DNA from: an uncultured Bacteroidota bacterium
GTDB lineage: Bacteria; Bacteroidota; Bacteroidia; Chitinophagales; Chitinophagaceae
Direction: 5' to 3'
Length of the DNA stretch: 64,000 nucleotides
Assembly (NCBI GenBank): GCA_903905065.1
Contig: CAIVEW010000050.1
Span: 62,001 to 126,000 of the forward strand
Position numbers and translations under genes: made by a program. A model generated the notes under the pieces. The model had not been told where the DNA came from. It did no database searches and worked only from the letters and a program-made list of their open reading frames with translations. Positions 52,704 to 62,365 of this stretch are shown in pieces (the first letter of the stretch is position 1; the number at the start of each line of letters is the position of its first letter).

Positions 52704-53090
52704 TTATTCGGAATAATAAGCTCTCGACGTCACTCTGTCATTTTTCACCCAGCTAAGGGTAATGAAATCGGCTCCGTTTGATGTTTTCGAAAAGACAACC
52801 GTATATTCAATATCTCCTATTCTTATTAAAATATTGTCATCATGAGTGGTGGCGCCGCTGATGAGTTGCCATGTGGTTGTCACCGTTTTTTTATGGGAGT
52901 TTACGGGTATTATGTCTGCCTTATGGTTTGTGTGGAAAACGAGGTTTGTGCTTTTCAGCCCATTCAATGTGCTTGTTTTTTCCACCCCGATCCACTTTTT
53001 TTCACTGGTGTGGGTCAAAGTGAAAGAAATGTCCTGTGCTTTAACCGCAATCGAAAAACAGATAAGTATTAAAGTTTGTATTAATTTCAT
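52704..53090 (-). CDS. Small secreted protein of unknown function
   Basis: A 128-residue protein with a signal peptide (MKLIQTLILICFSIAVKAQ). The mature part is beta-rich with WIGVEKTS and TTTWQLISG. No family recognised. ATG 53090 begins the signal peptide; the longer frame to 53204 overlaps the kup promoter region and is unlikely. Divergent from kup. Confidence 0.7.
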   Translation of the reverse strand: MKLIQTLILICFSIAVKAQDISFTLTHTSEKKWIGVEKTSTLNGLKSTNLVFHTNHKADIIPVNSHKKTVTTTWQLISGATTHDDNILIRIGDIEYTVVFSKTSNGADFITLSWVKNDRVTSRAYYSE

Positions 53091-53168
53091 GAGGCGCGCT
53101 TTTTTGCGAATATACTTTGCAATTACGTAATAAATAACAGAATTTGATTTTTGGTCTGCGTTTTGGCC

Positions 53169-53176
53169 TAATTTTG
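53169..53176 (+). promoter_or_regulatory. -7 promoter element of kup
   Basis: TAATTTTG matches TAnnTTTG, 34 nt upstream of TTG 53211. Confidence 0.5.
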
Positions 53177-53210
53177 TAATTCCTTCCACAACTAATGACA
53201 ACACAGGGTT

Positions 53211-55175
53211 TTGGCAAAAAATTTTAATAAGGCGACGGCGGCTGGTATTTTAATTGCGCTCGGTATTATTTACGGAGATATAGGCACCTCACCACTATAT
53301 GTGATGAACGCCATCTGTAACGGCAAGGAAATAAACGAGTTCCTGATCACGGGCGCCTTATCGTGCATCATATGGACGCTTACCCTGCAGACCACTGTCA
53401 AGTATGTGATACTCACGCTGAGGGCAGATAATAAAGACGAAGGCGGTATTTTCTCGCTGTTTGCCTTAGTGCGCAGGCATGGCAAATGGACGGTATTCCC
53501 AGCAATGATAGGTGGAGCAGCGCTGCTGGCAGATGGCATGATAACGCCGCCCATTTCCGTCACTTCCGCGATCGAAGGTCTGCGAAATATTCCGATTTTT
53601 GAACACATCACAACACTGCACATCGTTTACATAGTTCTGGCGATCATCACGATATTGTTCTTCTTCCAGCAGTTTGGCACTACGTCCATTGGTAATGCTT
53701 TCGGTCCTATCATGCTGGTTTGGTTCACAATGCTGGCTGTGCTTGGCCTGCACCAATTGGCTGTTGCGAACGACTGGCGGATATTCCGGGCACTCAATCC
53801 CTGGTGGGCCATAAAAGTGCTTACCATGTATCCCAAGGGGTTCTGGATATTGGGCGCCGTCTTTCTCTGTACCACCGGAGCGGAGGCACTGTACTCGGAT
53901 CTGGGCCACTGCGGGCGGGGCAATATCCGTGTATCGTGGGTGTTTGTTAAGACCTGCCTAATCCTTAATTACCTGGGGCAGGGGGCGTTCTTGCTGACCA
54001 TAAAGCATGAAGTATGGAACTCTGCGGTGAAGAACCCCTTTTATGAGCTTATGCCCAACTGGTTCATACTCCCGGGCATTATCATAGCTACTGTAGCAGC
54101 CATCATCGCCAGCCAGGCGCTTATATCGGGGTCGTTCACGCTGATCAGTGAGGCTATGAAGCTGAATTTATGGCCGAAGATGAAGATCAACTATCCTACT
54201 ATAGAGCGCGGCCAGTCATTCATTCCGGGTATCAATCTACTGCTTTGGGTAGGGTGCAGCGCTATTACGATCTACTTCCAGAAGTCGTCCAACATGGAGG
54301 CTGCTTACGGCTTGTCCATTACTATCTGCATGATCATGACTTCGTGCCTGTTTTCGTATTACCTGTTTGTGAGAAGGGTACCTATTATCTGGATAGCCAC
54401 TTATCTTGCTGTATATCTTACAATAGAATTCTCGTTTTTGTGGGCCAACCTGATCGAGAAGTTTGTGGAGGGTGGGGTAGTGACGCTGGTAGTGGCTGGA
54501 GGACTCTTTATGACCATGATCGTCTGGTACAAATCGCGGAAGATCAAGAACCGCTATGTGGAGTTTGTGCGCCTTGATAACTATGTGCCCATTATCCAGG
54601 AACTAAGCAACGACAGTAGCATTACCAAGTATGCCACCCACCTAGTATACCTCACCAGCGCCAACAACCCCAAAGAAATAGAACACAAAGTTATCTACTC
54701 CATTCTGTACCGGAAACCCAAGCGAGCCGACTTATACTGGTTTGTGCATGTGGACGTGCTGGACGACCCCTATACCACCGAGTACTCAGTTCACACCATT
54801 GTACCTAATGAGATCATTCGCGTGGAATTCCGTCTTGGCTTCCGCGTAGACCACAGGATACAATATATGTTCCGAAAAGTAGTGGAGGAGATGGTGCAGA
54901 ACAAGGAGGTGAATGTGGTGAGCCGCTACGAATCGCTGAGCAAGAACAATGTAGTGGGTGATTTCCGTTTTATTGTGATGGAGAAATTTCTTTCACGAGA
55001 TAATGCCTTGCCTATGTGGGAGCGCCTCATGATGCGTGGCTACTTTATTCTCAAAAAAATAAGCCTTTCTGAAGAACGTGGTTTCGGGCTTGACCCATCT
55101 GATGTTACCCTTGAAAAATATCCGATCATCGTTTCGGCGATACCGGATTATAATTTGAAGAGGATAGAGGAATAG
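53211..55175 (+). CDS. kup: KUP family potassium transporter
   Basis: A 654-residue K+ uptake permease with about twelve helices in the first 455 residues, starting ALGIIYGDIGTSPLYVM, then FALVRRHGKW, TTGAEALYSDLGHCGR and LNYLGQGAFLL. The C-terminal about 190 residues are cytoplasmic. The start is TTG: the nearby ATG at 53195 is out of frame and closed by a stop after ten codons. Couples K+ with H+ import. Confidence 0.95.
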   Translation: MAKNFNKATAAGILIALGIIYGDIGTSPLYVMNAICNGKEINEFLITGALSCIIWTLTLQTTVKYVILTLRADNKDEGGIFSLFALVRRHGKWTVFPAMIGGAALLADGMITPPISVTSAIEGLRNIPIFEHITTLHIVYIVLAIITILFFFQQFGTTSIGNAFGPIMLVWFTMLAVLGLHQLAVANDWRIFRALNPWWAIKVLTMYPKGFWILGAVFLCTTGAEALYSDLGHCGRGNIRVSWVFVKTCLILNYLGQGAFLLTIKHEVWNSAVKNPFYELMPNWFILPGIIIATVAAIIASQALISGSFTLISEAMKLNLWPKMKINYPTIERGQSFIPGINLLLWVGCSAITIYFQKSSNMEAAYGLSITICMIMTSCLFSYYLFVRRVPIIWIATYLAVYLTIEFSFLWANLIEKFVEGGVVTLVVAGGLFMTMIVWYKSRKIKNRYVEFVRLDNYVPIIQELSNDSSITKYATHLVYLTSANNPKEIEHKVIYSILYRKPKRADLYWFVHVDVLDDPYTTEYSVHTIVPNEIIRVEFRLGFRVDHRIQYMFRKVVEEMVQNKEVNVVSRYESLSKNNVVGDFRFIVMEKFLSRDNALPMWERLMMRGYFILKKISLSEERGFGLDPSDVTLEKYPIIVSAIPDYNLKRIEE

Positions 55176-55192
55176 TCCCGACCTCACCCCTG

Positions 55193-55204
55193 CCCCTAAA
55201 GGGG
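55193..55204. repeat. CCCCTAAAGGGG palindrome, copy 4
   Basis: Same palindrome as at 19358, with the matching flank GGGGCTTC. Lies just after kup. Confidence 0.6.
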
Positions 55205-55356
55205 CTTCGCTTGCTAACATACTTTCGGTTTTACGATAAGATCATCCATTACTTAATTACCGCCAGCAAGAGAGAACTTTCCCTCATTTTGAGGAAGTAA
55301 AATAGCTGAAATGCATTCCTCGCTAATGTCATTCCAAAAGCCAAATAGATGGTACT

Positions 55357-55377
55357 CCTCCTGCCTACTGCAGGAGG
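55357..55377. terminator. Hairpin at the end of the TrmH-like gene
   Basis: CCTCCTG pairs with CAGGAGG around a 7-nt loop, directly after the stop codon at 55378. No T-run, so function is uncertain. Confidence 0.35.
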
Positions 55378-55908
55378 TTAGGGGGCAGAGGTTCTCACCA
55401 TTTCCCAAAGCACAACTCCCACACTTACCGAAATATTCAGTGAGTGTTTTGCTCCCCATTGTGGTATCTCTATGCAGCCATCGGCTGCTGCAAGCACTTC
55501 GTCATTTACTCCCGTCACTTCATTTCCAAAAACCAACGCGATTTTCTCCCGTTGCACATTCAGCTTTTCCAGCATGATGCTTTCATGAGCCTGCTCTACG
55601 GCAAGAATTTTGTAGCCAGCTTCGCGCGCATCGGCCACGGCATCCATGGTGGTCGTAAAATTTTTCCATTTCACCGTCTCGGTTGCGCCAAGTGCAGTTT
55701 TTTGAATGTCGCGGTGGGGAGGGGCAGGCGTGTAGCCACAGAGGTACAGGGCTTCCACAGCAAATGCATCGCAGGTGCGGAAGATCGATCCAACGTTGTG
55801 CATGCTGCGTACATCGTCAAGTATCACTATTATGGAGTGTTTGCCGGAAGCGAGCATTTCTTCGGGGCTTTTACGGCCCAAGTCTTCCATTGTCTTTCGC
55901 TGAACCAA
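55378..55908 (-). CDS. TrmH family RNA 2'-O-methyltransferase (SPOUT)
   Basis: A 176-residue SpoU/TrmH methyltransferase with a knotted SAM-binding fold. Motif 1 is DDVRSMHNVGSIFRTCDAF (Asn and Arg), motif 2 VFGNEVTGV and motif 3 IEIPQWGAKHSLNISVSVGV. Methylates the ribose 2'-OH of a tRNA or rRNA nucleotide. The frame starts with TTG 55908, and the next ATG is 55890; the residues before the ATG fit the family N-terminus, so either is possible. Confidence 0.9.
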   Translation of the reverse strand: MVQRKTMEDLGRKSPEEMLASGKHSIIVILDDVRSMHNVGSIFRTCDAFAVEALYLCGYTPAPPHRDIQKTALGATETVKWKNFTTTMDAVADAREAGYKILAVEQAHESIMLEKLNVQREKIALVFGNEVTGVNDEVLAAADGCIEIPQWGAKHSLNISVSVGVVLWEMVRTSAP

Positions 55909-55954
55909 ATCTTTAGTGGATTTATGTATCCCGTGAATCCGGGGGGAGAAAAAA

Positions 55955-56731
55955 CTACATAGTTGAAGTTTTCAAGTCGGCTACTTTTTTCTTTATAATA
56001 TCAGGGTTCTTTCCGAAGGGAGCTGTGAACCCTATACTGAATAACATAAGGTGAACTGTTTTGCCCTCGTTTCCGCTCTTACTGTAATCCGGGTTTATAT
56101 AATTATCCGGGTAGTACTGGAACTTAAAAGATATGCCGTGTGGTATGGCAAAGCCTGCAAACACATATGCCATTACGGATGGAGTGGCCTTGCTGAACCA
56201 TTCATTAAATTTCGTTTTCTGGTTCCTGATCATAAATGATTTTTCTTTGTAGTTAATAGGCACATCCGCTCCGCCGCCGAAGAAAAAATACTCCCGCTTG
56301 TCTGCCATATTGCCTATTTTAATACCTATCGGCGCGCCTAGATTATAAGTGCGCTGCTTTATGGTTTCGTTGTTGTACGGTTTCTCGATAAAGCCAATGT
56401 TCTTAAGGTCCACTCCTGTATAAACGCCAAAGTGCCTGCCGAAGTTGAAATTGAATGTCAGCCCGAAGTTGATGATATAGGAAAACCGGAGCGTACCATA
56501 AGTCGTTTTAGAACCGATGGGAGCCCCAAGGACATTCGTATAGTCTTGTTGAATAGTAGCTGTCGAAAATATACCGGCATCAAGTGCAGTCCCAATGAAG
56601 AATTTACGTACGTAGGGGCGTGTTTTTACGGCTATACTGTCCTTTTCGGGCGCTGCAGAAATTCTTGCAGATGCCAAAGAAGCAATAAAGAATAAAATAA
56701 ATAACTTGCTGATAAATAAATATCTTGTCAT
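55955..56731 (-). CDS. Outer-membrane beta-barrel protein, paralogue A
   Basis: A 258-residue protein with a signal peptide (MTRYLFISKLFILFFIASLASA) and alternating beta-strand pattern of a small outer-membrane barrel (PorT/OmpW-like), ending near SIGFTAPFGK. Shared blocks with its neighbour: GVYTGVDLKNIGF, APIGIKIGNM, INYKEKSFMIRNQKT, FNEWFSKATPSVMAYVFAGF and FKFQYYPDNYINPDY. Substrate unknown. A TAnnTTTG box lies 14 nt upstream. Confidence 0.8.
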   Translation of the reverse strand: MTRYLFISKLFILFFIASLASARISAAPEKDSIAVKTRPYVRKFFIGTALDAGIFSTATIQQDYTNVLGAPIGSKTTYGTLRFSYIINFGLTFNFNFGRHFGVYTGVDLKNIGFIEKPYNNETIKQRTYNLGAPIGIKIGNMADKREYFFFGGGADVPINYKEKSFMIRNQKTKFNEWFSKATPSVMAYVFAGFAIPHGISFKFQYYPDNYINPDYSKSGNEGKTVHLMLFSIGFTAPFGKNPDIIKKKVADLKTSTM

Positions 56732-56745
56732 CGGTTTAATTTTGC

Positions 56746-56753
56746 CAAAGATA
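56746..56753 (-). promoter_or_regulatory. -7 promoter element of barrel paralogue A
   Basis: On the minus strand TATCTTTG matches TAnnTTTG, 14 nt from ATG 56731. Confidence 0.5.
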
Positions 56754-56820
56754 GGGAACAATACTTAAGCAATAATCGCGCCATCAAAGGCTTTGACAGC
56801 ATCATGCCGCATCTAAGGCA

Positions 56821-57639
56821 CTAATTCAGCTTTCTTTGCCCGTTTGCTGTGGTCGTAGTGCCGGGAATCTGATGTCGCCGCCCTATTGGTATCCAATAAC
56901 CCACGCTCAACACCAGCACATGTACGTCGTATCCGTAATTTGGCTCTAATCCTTGGTTGTCTTTGTAATTGGGGTTCAGAAAATTACCGGGATAGTACTG
57001 TAGTTTGAAAACCGCGCCGTCCTTCAGTGCTGCACCAATAAAGACATAGGGCATCAAAACCGGCGTGCGGTCGCTGAACCACTCATTGAAGCGCACTGTC
57101 TTCTGGTTCCTGACCAGGTATTGTTTCTGCTTGTAATTGATGGGCTTGTCAAGACCGCCGCCTATAAAGCCAAAGGGCTTTTTATCATCCATATTGCCGA
57201 TCTTAATACCAAGCGGGATTCCCACATTGTAGGAGCGGCGTTTTATCGTACTGTCGCCATAAGTAAAGTCATTGAATCCAATGTTCTTGATATCAATTCC
57301 AGTGAAGACACCTACCGTTTGCGTAAGATTGAAGTTGAACGTAAGGCCGGTATTCAGAAACAGGGAAAAACGCACAGTGCCGACTGTATTAGTAGGCAGC
57401 TGACGGGTAAGATAAGAATAGGAGTGGTGGATAAATGCCGTGGAGAACATTGCGCCATCTACGTCTGTACCAATAAAAAATCTGCGCGCCGTAAAGGGTC
57501 TCTTTTTTTTGTGTTTTTTGTGCTTCTTCTTCTTTACGTTTTCCTTCCCGGTTTTATCACCTGCTTTCTCTTGCGCACCGGCAGTCATAGCTGCCACGCA
57601 GGAAAGAAATAATAGTACCAGGAATAACCTTTTTCTCAT
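56821..57639 (-). CDS. Outer-membrane beta-barrel protein, paralogue B
   Basis: A 272-residue paralogue of the neighbouring barrel. It carries a signal peptide (ending near AGAQ) and an added Lys/His-rich stretch (KKKKHKKHKKKRP) before the barrel, absent in paralogue A. Shared blocks: GVFTGIDIKNIGF, VGIPLGIKIGNM, INYKQKQYLVRNQKT, FNEWFSDRTPVLMPYVFIGAA and FKLQYYPGNFLNPNY. Each copy has its own promoter box. Confidence 0.8.
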   Translation of the reverse strand: MRKRLFLVLLFLSCVAAMTAGAQEKAGDKTGKENVKKKKHKKHKKKRPFTARRFFIGTDVDGAMFSTAFIHHSYSYLTRQLPTNTVGTVRFSLFLNTGLTFNFNLTQTVGVFTGIDIKNIGFNDFTYGDSTIKRRSYNVGIPLGIKIGNMDDKKPFGFIGGGLDKPINYKQKQYLVRNQKTVRFNEWFSDRTPVLMPYVFIGAALKDGAVFKLQYYPGNFLNPNYKDNQGLEPNYGYDVHVLVLSVGYWIPIGRRHQIPGTTTTANGQRKLN

Positions 57640-57652
57640 CGTATATTTTAAC

Positions 57653-57660
57653 CAAAGATA
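57653..57660 (-). promoter_or_regulatory. -7 promoter element of barrel paralogue B
   Basis: On the minus strand TATCTTTG matches TAnnTTTG, 13 nt from ATG 57639. Confidence 0.5.
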
Positions 57661-57809
57661 AAAATTATGGGCAGAAATCAATAAGATAGTGCATGTTGCT
57701 TGCGTTATCGTTTAAAGTCGACACAGTAAAACGGATGGAATCCAGATAAGAAAGATATTTATTACTGCAAAAATTGCCGGATATATGTTTTGGCATAAGT
57801 ATTGACCAT

Positions 57810-57817
57810 TATCTTTG
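57810..57817 (+). promoter_or_regulatory. -7 promoter element of lon
   Basis: TATCTTTG matches TAnnTTTG; a TTTTGG motif at 57788-57793 lies about 17 nt upstream and fits the -33 TTTG element. ATG is at 57859. Confidence 0.6.
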
Positions 57818-57858
57818 CACCCCTTTGTTTAATATTAAATAGAGGTAACTTTGACATA

Positions 57859-60282
57859 ATGTCCGAAATTAGATCAATGTTTGATATGTTTTTAGGCCAA
57901 ACTGAGCAGGAAGTGGAATTTATGCCTATCGTTCCGTTAGGCGAAGATGAAATGGACGAGCACGAGCGCGGGTCACTCCCGATGGAACTGCCAGTGATAG
58001 CCCTGCGAAATACTGTGTTGTTTCCCAATGTTGTTTTGCCCATAACTGTTGCCCGCGAAAAGTCAGTAAAGGCGATCGCCGCTGCCCAGAAAGGGGATAA
58101 ATGGATAGGCGTTATTGCCCAGAAAGACAGCAGTAATGAAGACCCCATGCCCGATGATATTTATTCGGTAGGCACATTGGCGAAAGTGGTGAAACAGATA
58201 AAAATGCCAGATGGAAACATCACCATATTCATCATGGGCCGCATGCGGTTCAAAATAGATGCATACACCCAAGTAGATCCTTATTATACAGCCCAGGTAC
58301 GATACCTGGAAGACGTATATCCTCAAAAGGACGAATCATTTGATGCCCTGATATCTTCGATAAAGGAATATTCTGAGCGAATAGCGCAGCAGTCGATGAA
58401 TATGCCCAACGAGGCCAGCATTGTGCTACGGAATATCGAACAGCAATCTTTCCTTATGCATTTCGTGGCTTCGAACATTTCTGCGAAGCTGCAGGATAAG
58501 CAAGCCATGCTGGAGGAAGATGATATAAGGACCCGCGCAGAAAAACTGCTGAATCTCCTGCAGACCGAATTGCAGTTGGTAGAGCTGAAGAACGAGATCA
58601 CCAATAAGACCCGTGCAGATATTGACCGACAACAGCGAGAGTACTTCCTGCAGCAGCAATTAAAATCTATACGTGAAGAGCTGGGCGGTGACCCGAATGA
58701 ACGTGAAATAAAAGATCTGCAGAAGCGCGCTGAGGAAATGAAGTGGACGGATGCGGCGAAGGAACTCTTTAAGAAAAATATTGAAAAGCTGGAGCGTATG
58801 CATCCCAGCACACCTGACTATTCGGTGATCTATAACCATCTTGACCTGATGCTGGACCTGCCGTGGGGTGTGTATACTGAGGACAGCTATGACCTCAAAA
58901 AGGCGCAAAAGGTGCTGGATGATGACCACTACGGTATGGATAAAATAAAGGACCGTATAGTGGAGTACCTCGCTGTGCTGAAACTAAAGGGAGATATGAA
59001 GTCTCCTATCCTGTGCTTTGTAGGGCCTCCTGGTATTGGTAAAACTTCTCTGGGCCGCAGCATAGCTAATGCAATAAGCCGTAAGTACGTGCGGCTGAGC
59101 CTCGGAGGGCTGCATGATGAGAGTGAACTGCGCGGGCATCGCAAAACATATATAGGCGCAATGCCGGGCCGTATCATTCAGTCTTTGAGGAAAATCAAAT
59201 CGGCCAACCCTGTATTTATTCTTGATGAGATAGATAAACTAGGCAAAGATTTCCGGGGTGACCCAAGTTCTGCGCTGCTGGAAATACTGGACCCCGAACA
59301 GAATAATTCATTTTACGACAACTATCTCGAGCTGGAATTCGATCTATCAAAGGTGTTGTTCATCGCCACGGCCAACAGCCTGAGCGATATACAGCCAGCA
59401 CTTCGCGACCGCCTTGAGATCATCCAGCTTTCGGGTTATTCGCCGGAAGAGAAAACAGAGATAGCCAAGCGACACTTGCTGCCTAAGCAAAGGGAGCTGC
59501 ATGGCCTCAGTAAAGTACCCCTGCGTTTTCCTGATAAAGTAATTGGTAAAATAATACAGGAATATACCCGCGAAAGCGGTGTGCGTGAACTGGACCGCCT
59601 GCTTGCAGGGATTATGCGCTCGGTAGCCAAGGATGTGGCCATGGATGAAAAAGTGGCGCCATTGGTTACTACGGAATTGGTAGAACATGCGCTTGGCAAG
59701 CCGCGTTTCAGCAACGACATATACACTAAGGGCCATCCCTCCGGTGTTGTGGTAGGCCTGGCGTGGACTGCTGCGGGGGGTGATATACTTTTTATTGAAA
59801 CCTCGTTATCCAAAGGCAAGGGTAATCTCACACTCACGGGAAACCTGGGTAATGTGATGAAAGAAAGCGTAAGTACGGCACTCTCGTATTTGCAGGCGCA
59901 TGCGGCAGAATATGACATTCCGAATGAGCAATTTGAAAACACCAATATACACGTGCATGTGCCGGAAGGTGCTACCCCTAAGGACGGGCCTAGCGCCGGG
60001 ATCACTATGCTTACCTCTTTGGCGTCAGCATTTACCGGCAAAAAAGTGAAGCCATATTATGCCATGACCGGTGAGATCACGCTTCGTGGGCAGGTGCTGC
60101 CTGTTGGCGGTATCAAGGAAAAAATGCTGGCGGCCAAGCGCGCCGGTATCCGCGAGATCATTATGCCTAAAGCCAATGAAAAAGACGTTGAGGAAATAAA
60201 CAAAGAATACGTCAAGGGATTGACCTTTCACTATGTATCGGACGTGGCAGATGTGCTGGGTCTGGCCTTGGGGAAGAAGTAA
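57859..60282 (+). CDS. lon: Lon ATP-dependent protease
   Basis: An 807-residue LonA protease that degrades misfolded and regulatory proteins. N-terminal substrate-binding domain (about 30-240, [18 protein letters not shown]), a coiled region, AAA+ module with Walker [10 protein letters not shown] (near residue 390) and Walker B FILDEIDK, and the protease domain with Ser712 in KDGPSAG and Lys755 in GGIKEKM. ATG 57859 is used; the frame's extension to 57802 would overlap the promoter. Confidence 0.97.
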   Translation: MSEIRSMFDMFLGQTEQEVEFMPIVPLGEDEMDEHERGSLPMELPVIALRNTVLFPNVVLPITVAREKSVKAIAAAQKGDKWIGVIAQKDSSNEDPMPDDIYSVGTLAKVVKQIKMPDGNITIFIMGRMRFKIDAYTQVDPYYTAQVRYLEDVYPQKDESFDALISSIKEYSERIAQQSMNMPNEASIVLRNIEQQSFLMHFVASNISAKLQDKQAMLEEDDIRTRAEKLLNLLQTELQLVELKNEITNKTRADIDRQQREYFLQQQLKSIREELGGDPNEREIKDLQKRAEEMKWTDAAKELFKKNIEKLERMHPSTPDYSVIYNHLDLMLDLPWGVYTEDSYDLKKAQKVLDDDHYGMDKIKDRIVEYLAVLKLKGDMKSPILCFVGPPGIGKTSLGRSIANAISRKYVRLSLGGLHDESELRGHRKTYIGAMPGRIIQSLRKIKSANPVFILDEIDKLGKDFRGDPSSALLEILDPEQNNSFYDNYLELEFDLSKVLFIATANSLSDIQPALRDRLEIIQLSGYSPEEKTEIAKRHLLPKQRELHGLSKVPLRFPDKVIGKIIQEYTRESGVRELDRLLAGIMRSVAKDVAMDEKVAPLVTTELVEHALGKPRFSNDIYTKGHPSGVVVGLAWTAAGGDILFIETSLSKGKGNLTLTGNLGNVMKESVSTALSYLQAHAAEYDIPNEQFENTNIHVHVPEGATPKDGPSAGITMLTSLASAFTGKKVKPYYAMTGEITLRGQVLPVGGIKEKMLAAKRAGIREIIMPKANEKDVEEINKEYVKGLTFHYVSDVADVLGLALGKK

Positions 60283-60305
60283 AATTAATACTAGATAGCA
60301 TAATA

Positions 60306-60338
60306 AGAGCGCCGGACATTAGTCTGGCGCTCTTTGTT
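60306..60338 (+). terminator. Terminator of lon
   Basis: An 11-bp stem with one G-T pair (60306-60316 with 60323-60333, core AGAGCGCC/GGCGCTCT), followed by TTGTT. It lies before the convergent cytochrome operon. Confidence 0.7.
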
Positions 60339-60356
60339 ATAAACTTATTGACCTTA

Positions 60357-60647
60357 TTAATTTCTGCTGCCAGCTTGTAAAAATGCAACTACCTTATCAC
60401 GTTCGGTTGTTGTCAGCAGGGCCCTTGTTTGCATATGCATGCCAATGGTTTTCCATTGATCCGCAGAAAATGAGGTGGCTGATGGTGTATTGTGGCAGCG
60501 CTGGCAGTTTTCGGCCCATAATTCAACCCCGCTTTTTGCGGCAACTTTCTTGCTTTCGGCGCAACCATTGGTAACTAAAACTACTGCAAGGCAAAAGCAC
60601 GCAATTAATACCGTCAGGAGATATTTTGATCTGAATATTTTTTTCAT
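60357..60647 (-). CDS. Monoheme cytochrome c lipoprotein
   Basis: A 96-residue protein with a lipoprotein signal (lipobox near VTNGC, residue 29) and a single heme c site CQRCH (near residue 50). An axial Met is likely in IGMHMQTR. Anchored in the membrane facing the periplasm. Third gene of a three-gene operon; 31 nt after the porin gene. Confidence 0.85.
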   Translation of the reverse strand: MKKIFRSKYLLTVLIACFCLAVVLVTNGCAESKKVAAKSGVELWAENCQRCHNTPSATSFSADQWKTIGMHMQTRALLTTTERDKVVAFLQAGSRN

Positions 60648-60678
60648 AAAAAATGTTTTAAAAATGGGTTATGTTTTT

Positions 60679-61881
60679 TTAGAATTCTGTTGAAAACTGG
60701 ATAATAACACGGCTGATAGCTGTGGTGCCTTGTGGGCCGGCAATGCTCACGGACGATGTGCCATCCGACTTGATATTCTCATAGGCAACTTTCAGCACCG
60801 TTCTCCAGCTGAGCCAGTAGTCAAGGGCAACATCTTCTTCATTATAATTTTGTCCCCAGGTTGAATTTTGCGGCGCGGTATAACCTGTATAGCGGAAGGC
60901 AAGCTCGAGGTTTTTCAGCACCTTATTTTTTGAGGCTACCGGCCTTACCGAAACCTGTCCGAAGGCCGCCGTGGTGGTGTTTGTAAATGTGTAGGTCTGC
61001 GTCGAGTCAACCGGGCTCAGATAGTTCTGGCTGTTTACCATAGAGACACTATACTGTGCCTTTACATTAAGCTGGATGGGACTTAAGTTTTTCACGTAGT
61101 TAAGATCCACAGCATACATAGAAGCAATTGGGCCTTTTCTGTCCGTGGGGTTTATGTTGCTGAACGTTGCTCCCTGCGGTGTCGCGATGGCACCATATAA
61201 CCCGGATACGCCTAATTCCAGGCTGGAATTAGAAAATGGTAGTAACGCAAGCCTGCCGCAGACCGTTTTCCCGTTGTTAATGGCACTGATGCCCACGCCG
61301 GAAATCGTGCCGTCATTGTTTAGCTGAAACCCATTAGTTAAGCTTATGTCATAACTCCATTTCATATTACCAAGCGGAAGGCCGCCTGCAACTTCCACGC
61401 CGAAATCTGTTCCCGCAATATCCGTCCCGACAGGGTCGGATGCCAGTTTGTTGATCCATCCCGCCGCCAGGCGCTTGTTATAAGACCCGAATGGCAATAC
61501 CAGGTATCCGCCTCTTACTATGAGCCCGGGACCTACAATATACGATACGTCGGCCCAGTTAACCCCGATTGTATTACCATCAAACGACGGTTCAAACTCC
61601 AGCAGCAGCTTATCTCCATGTCTCCACAATAGCATTGGGCTAAATTCAAACCGGTCTGCATCACCAAGGCTATTATATTTATCGGTACTTTTTACCCCAC
61701 CTATAGTGTTGGTAGTATTTTGGTTAACAAAACCGAACGTCAGGAGCCCCGCCACCATGAACTGGCTTTCAGGTGAAGATTGCTGTGCTGGAGGTGTTAC
61801 CTCTTGCGCATTTACGGCATAACCCTTGCCAAAAAGAATAGCGCAAAGCATTAAAAGAAAGGTTGTATTTCTGAGTTTCAT
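60679..61881 (-). CDS. Outer-membrane porin-like protein of the cytochrome operon
   Basis: A 400-residue protein with a signal peptide (ending near VNAQ) and alternating strands with a final aromatic residue (IIQFSTEF), as in beta-barrel porins; it resembles phosphate-selective porin-like (OprP/O) proteins. It lies between two monoheme cytochrome c genes, which suggests a role linked to respiration, electron transfer or uptake of an electron acceptor. Substrate unknown. Confidence 0.8.
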   Translation of the reverse strand: MKLRNTTFLLMLCAILFGKGYAVNAQEVTPPAQQSSPESQFMVAGLLTFGFVNQNTTNTIGGVKSTDKYNSLGDADRFEFSPMLLWRHGDKLLLEFEPSFDGNTIGVNWADVSYIVGPGLIVRGGYLVLPFGSYNKRLAAGWINKLASDPVGTDIAGTDFGVEVAGGLPLGNMKWSYDISLTNGFQLNNDGTISGVGISAINNGKTVCGRLALLPFSNSSLELGVSGLYGAIATPQGATFSNINPTDRKGPIASMYAVDLNYVKNLSPIQLNVKAQYSVSMVNSQNYLSPVDSTQTYTFTNTTTAAFGQVSVRPVASKNKVLKNLELAFRYTGYTAPQNSTWGQNYNEEDVALDYWLSWRTVLKVAYENIKSDGTSSVSIAGPQGTTAISRVIIQFSTEF

Positions 61882-61927
61882 AAAATGGTTTTGTGTGATT
61901 AATATTTTTTGTTTGCTTCTCGCCTAA

Positions 61928-62332
61928 CTATTTTTTTAATGTCCTTATATAACAGATGAGCCCCCAGCGCTGCTTATCGGTTAGTTGGCCCTTATAGGCC
62001 TGCATAGCACCTCTCCCTTCGCTTAGTTTCCAGAATAGCGAGCCATCGGATTCCTGTTGAATTGCCTTAGATGAATGGTCCGCCGGTTTGGGGTTGAGTG
62101 CCGCTGCCGCCGGTCCGTCGCCCCTGCCTTTTGCTCCATGGCATGGTGCGCAGGTAGATGTATAAATTGCTTTTGCATCTTTCACCGTTGCAGCATCACA
62201 GGTGCCTGGGTTTTTTAAGTTGTTGGCGGATGCCGGGGCAACCCAAGCTGTTTGGGCTGAAGCAGACATGTTCGCAAATACAATCCCGCAAAAAGCGAGC
62301 GAAATGCTGGTTAAATACTTTGACGTTTTCAT
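61928..62332 (-). CDS. Monoheme periplasmic cytochrome c
   Basis: A 134-residue protein with a cleavable signal (ending near ASAQ), the heme site CAPCHGAKGRGDGPAA (near residue 68) and a likely axial Met in GAMQAYK. A class I, cbb3-III-like cytochrome c. First gene of the operon; the porin gene starts 46 nt downstream. Confidence 0.9.
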   Translation of the reverse strand: MKTSKYLTSISLAFCGIVFANMSASAQTAWVAPASANNLKNPGTCDAATVKDAKAIYTSTCAPCHGAKGRGDGPAAAALNPKPADHSSKAIQQESDGSLFWKLSEGRGAMQAYKGQLTDKQRWGLICYIRTLKK

Positions 62333-62365
62333 TGTTTGTTCTTTTGATTAATGGTGATCTAATAA

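Noticed and set aside
53091-53204. 38-residue N-terminal extension of the 52704 secreted protein
   Set aside because: A signal peptide begins exactly at ATG 53090, and the extension overlaps the kup promoter.
54170-54577. A 135-codon same-strand frame inside kup
   Set aside because: It is a frame-shifted reading of the intact KUP coding sequence.
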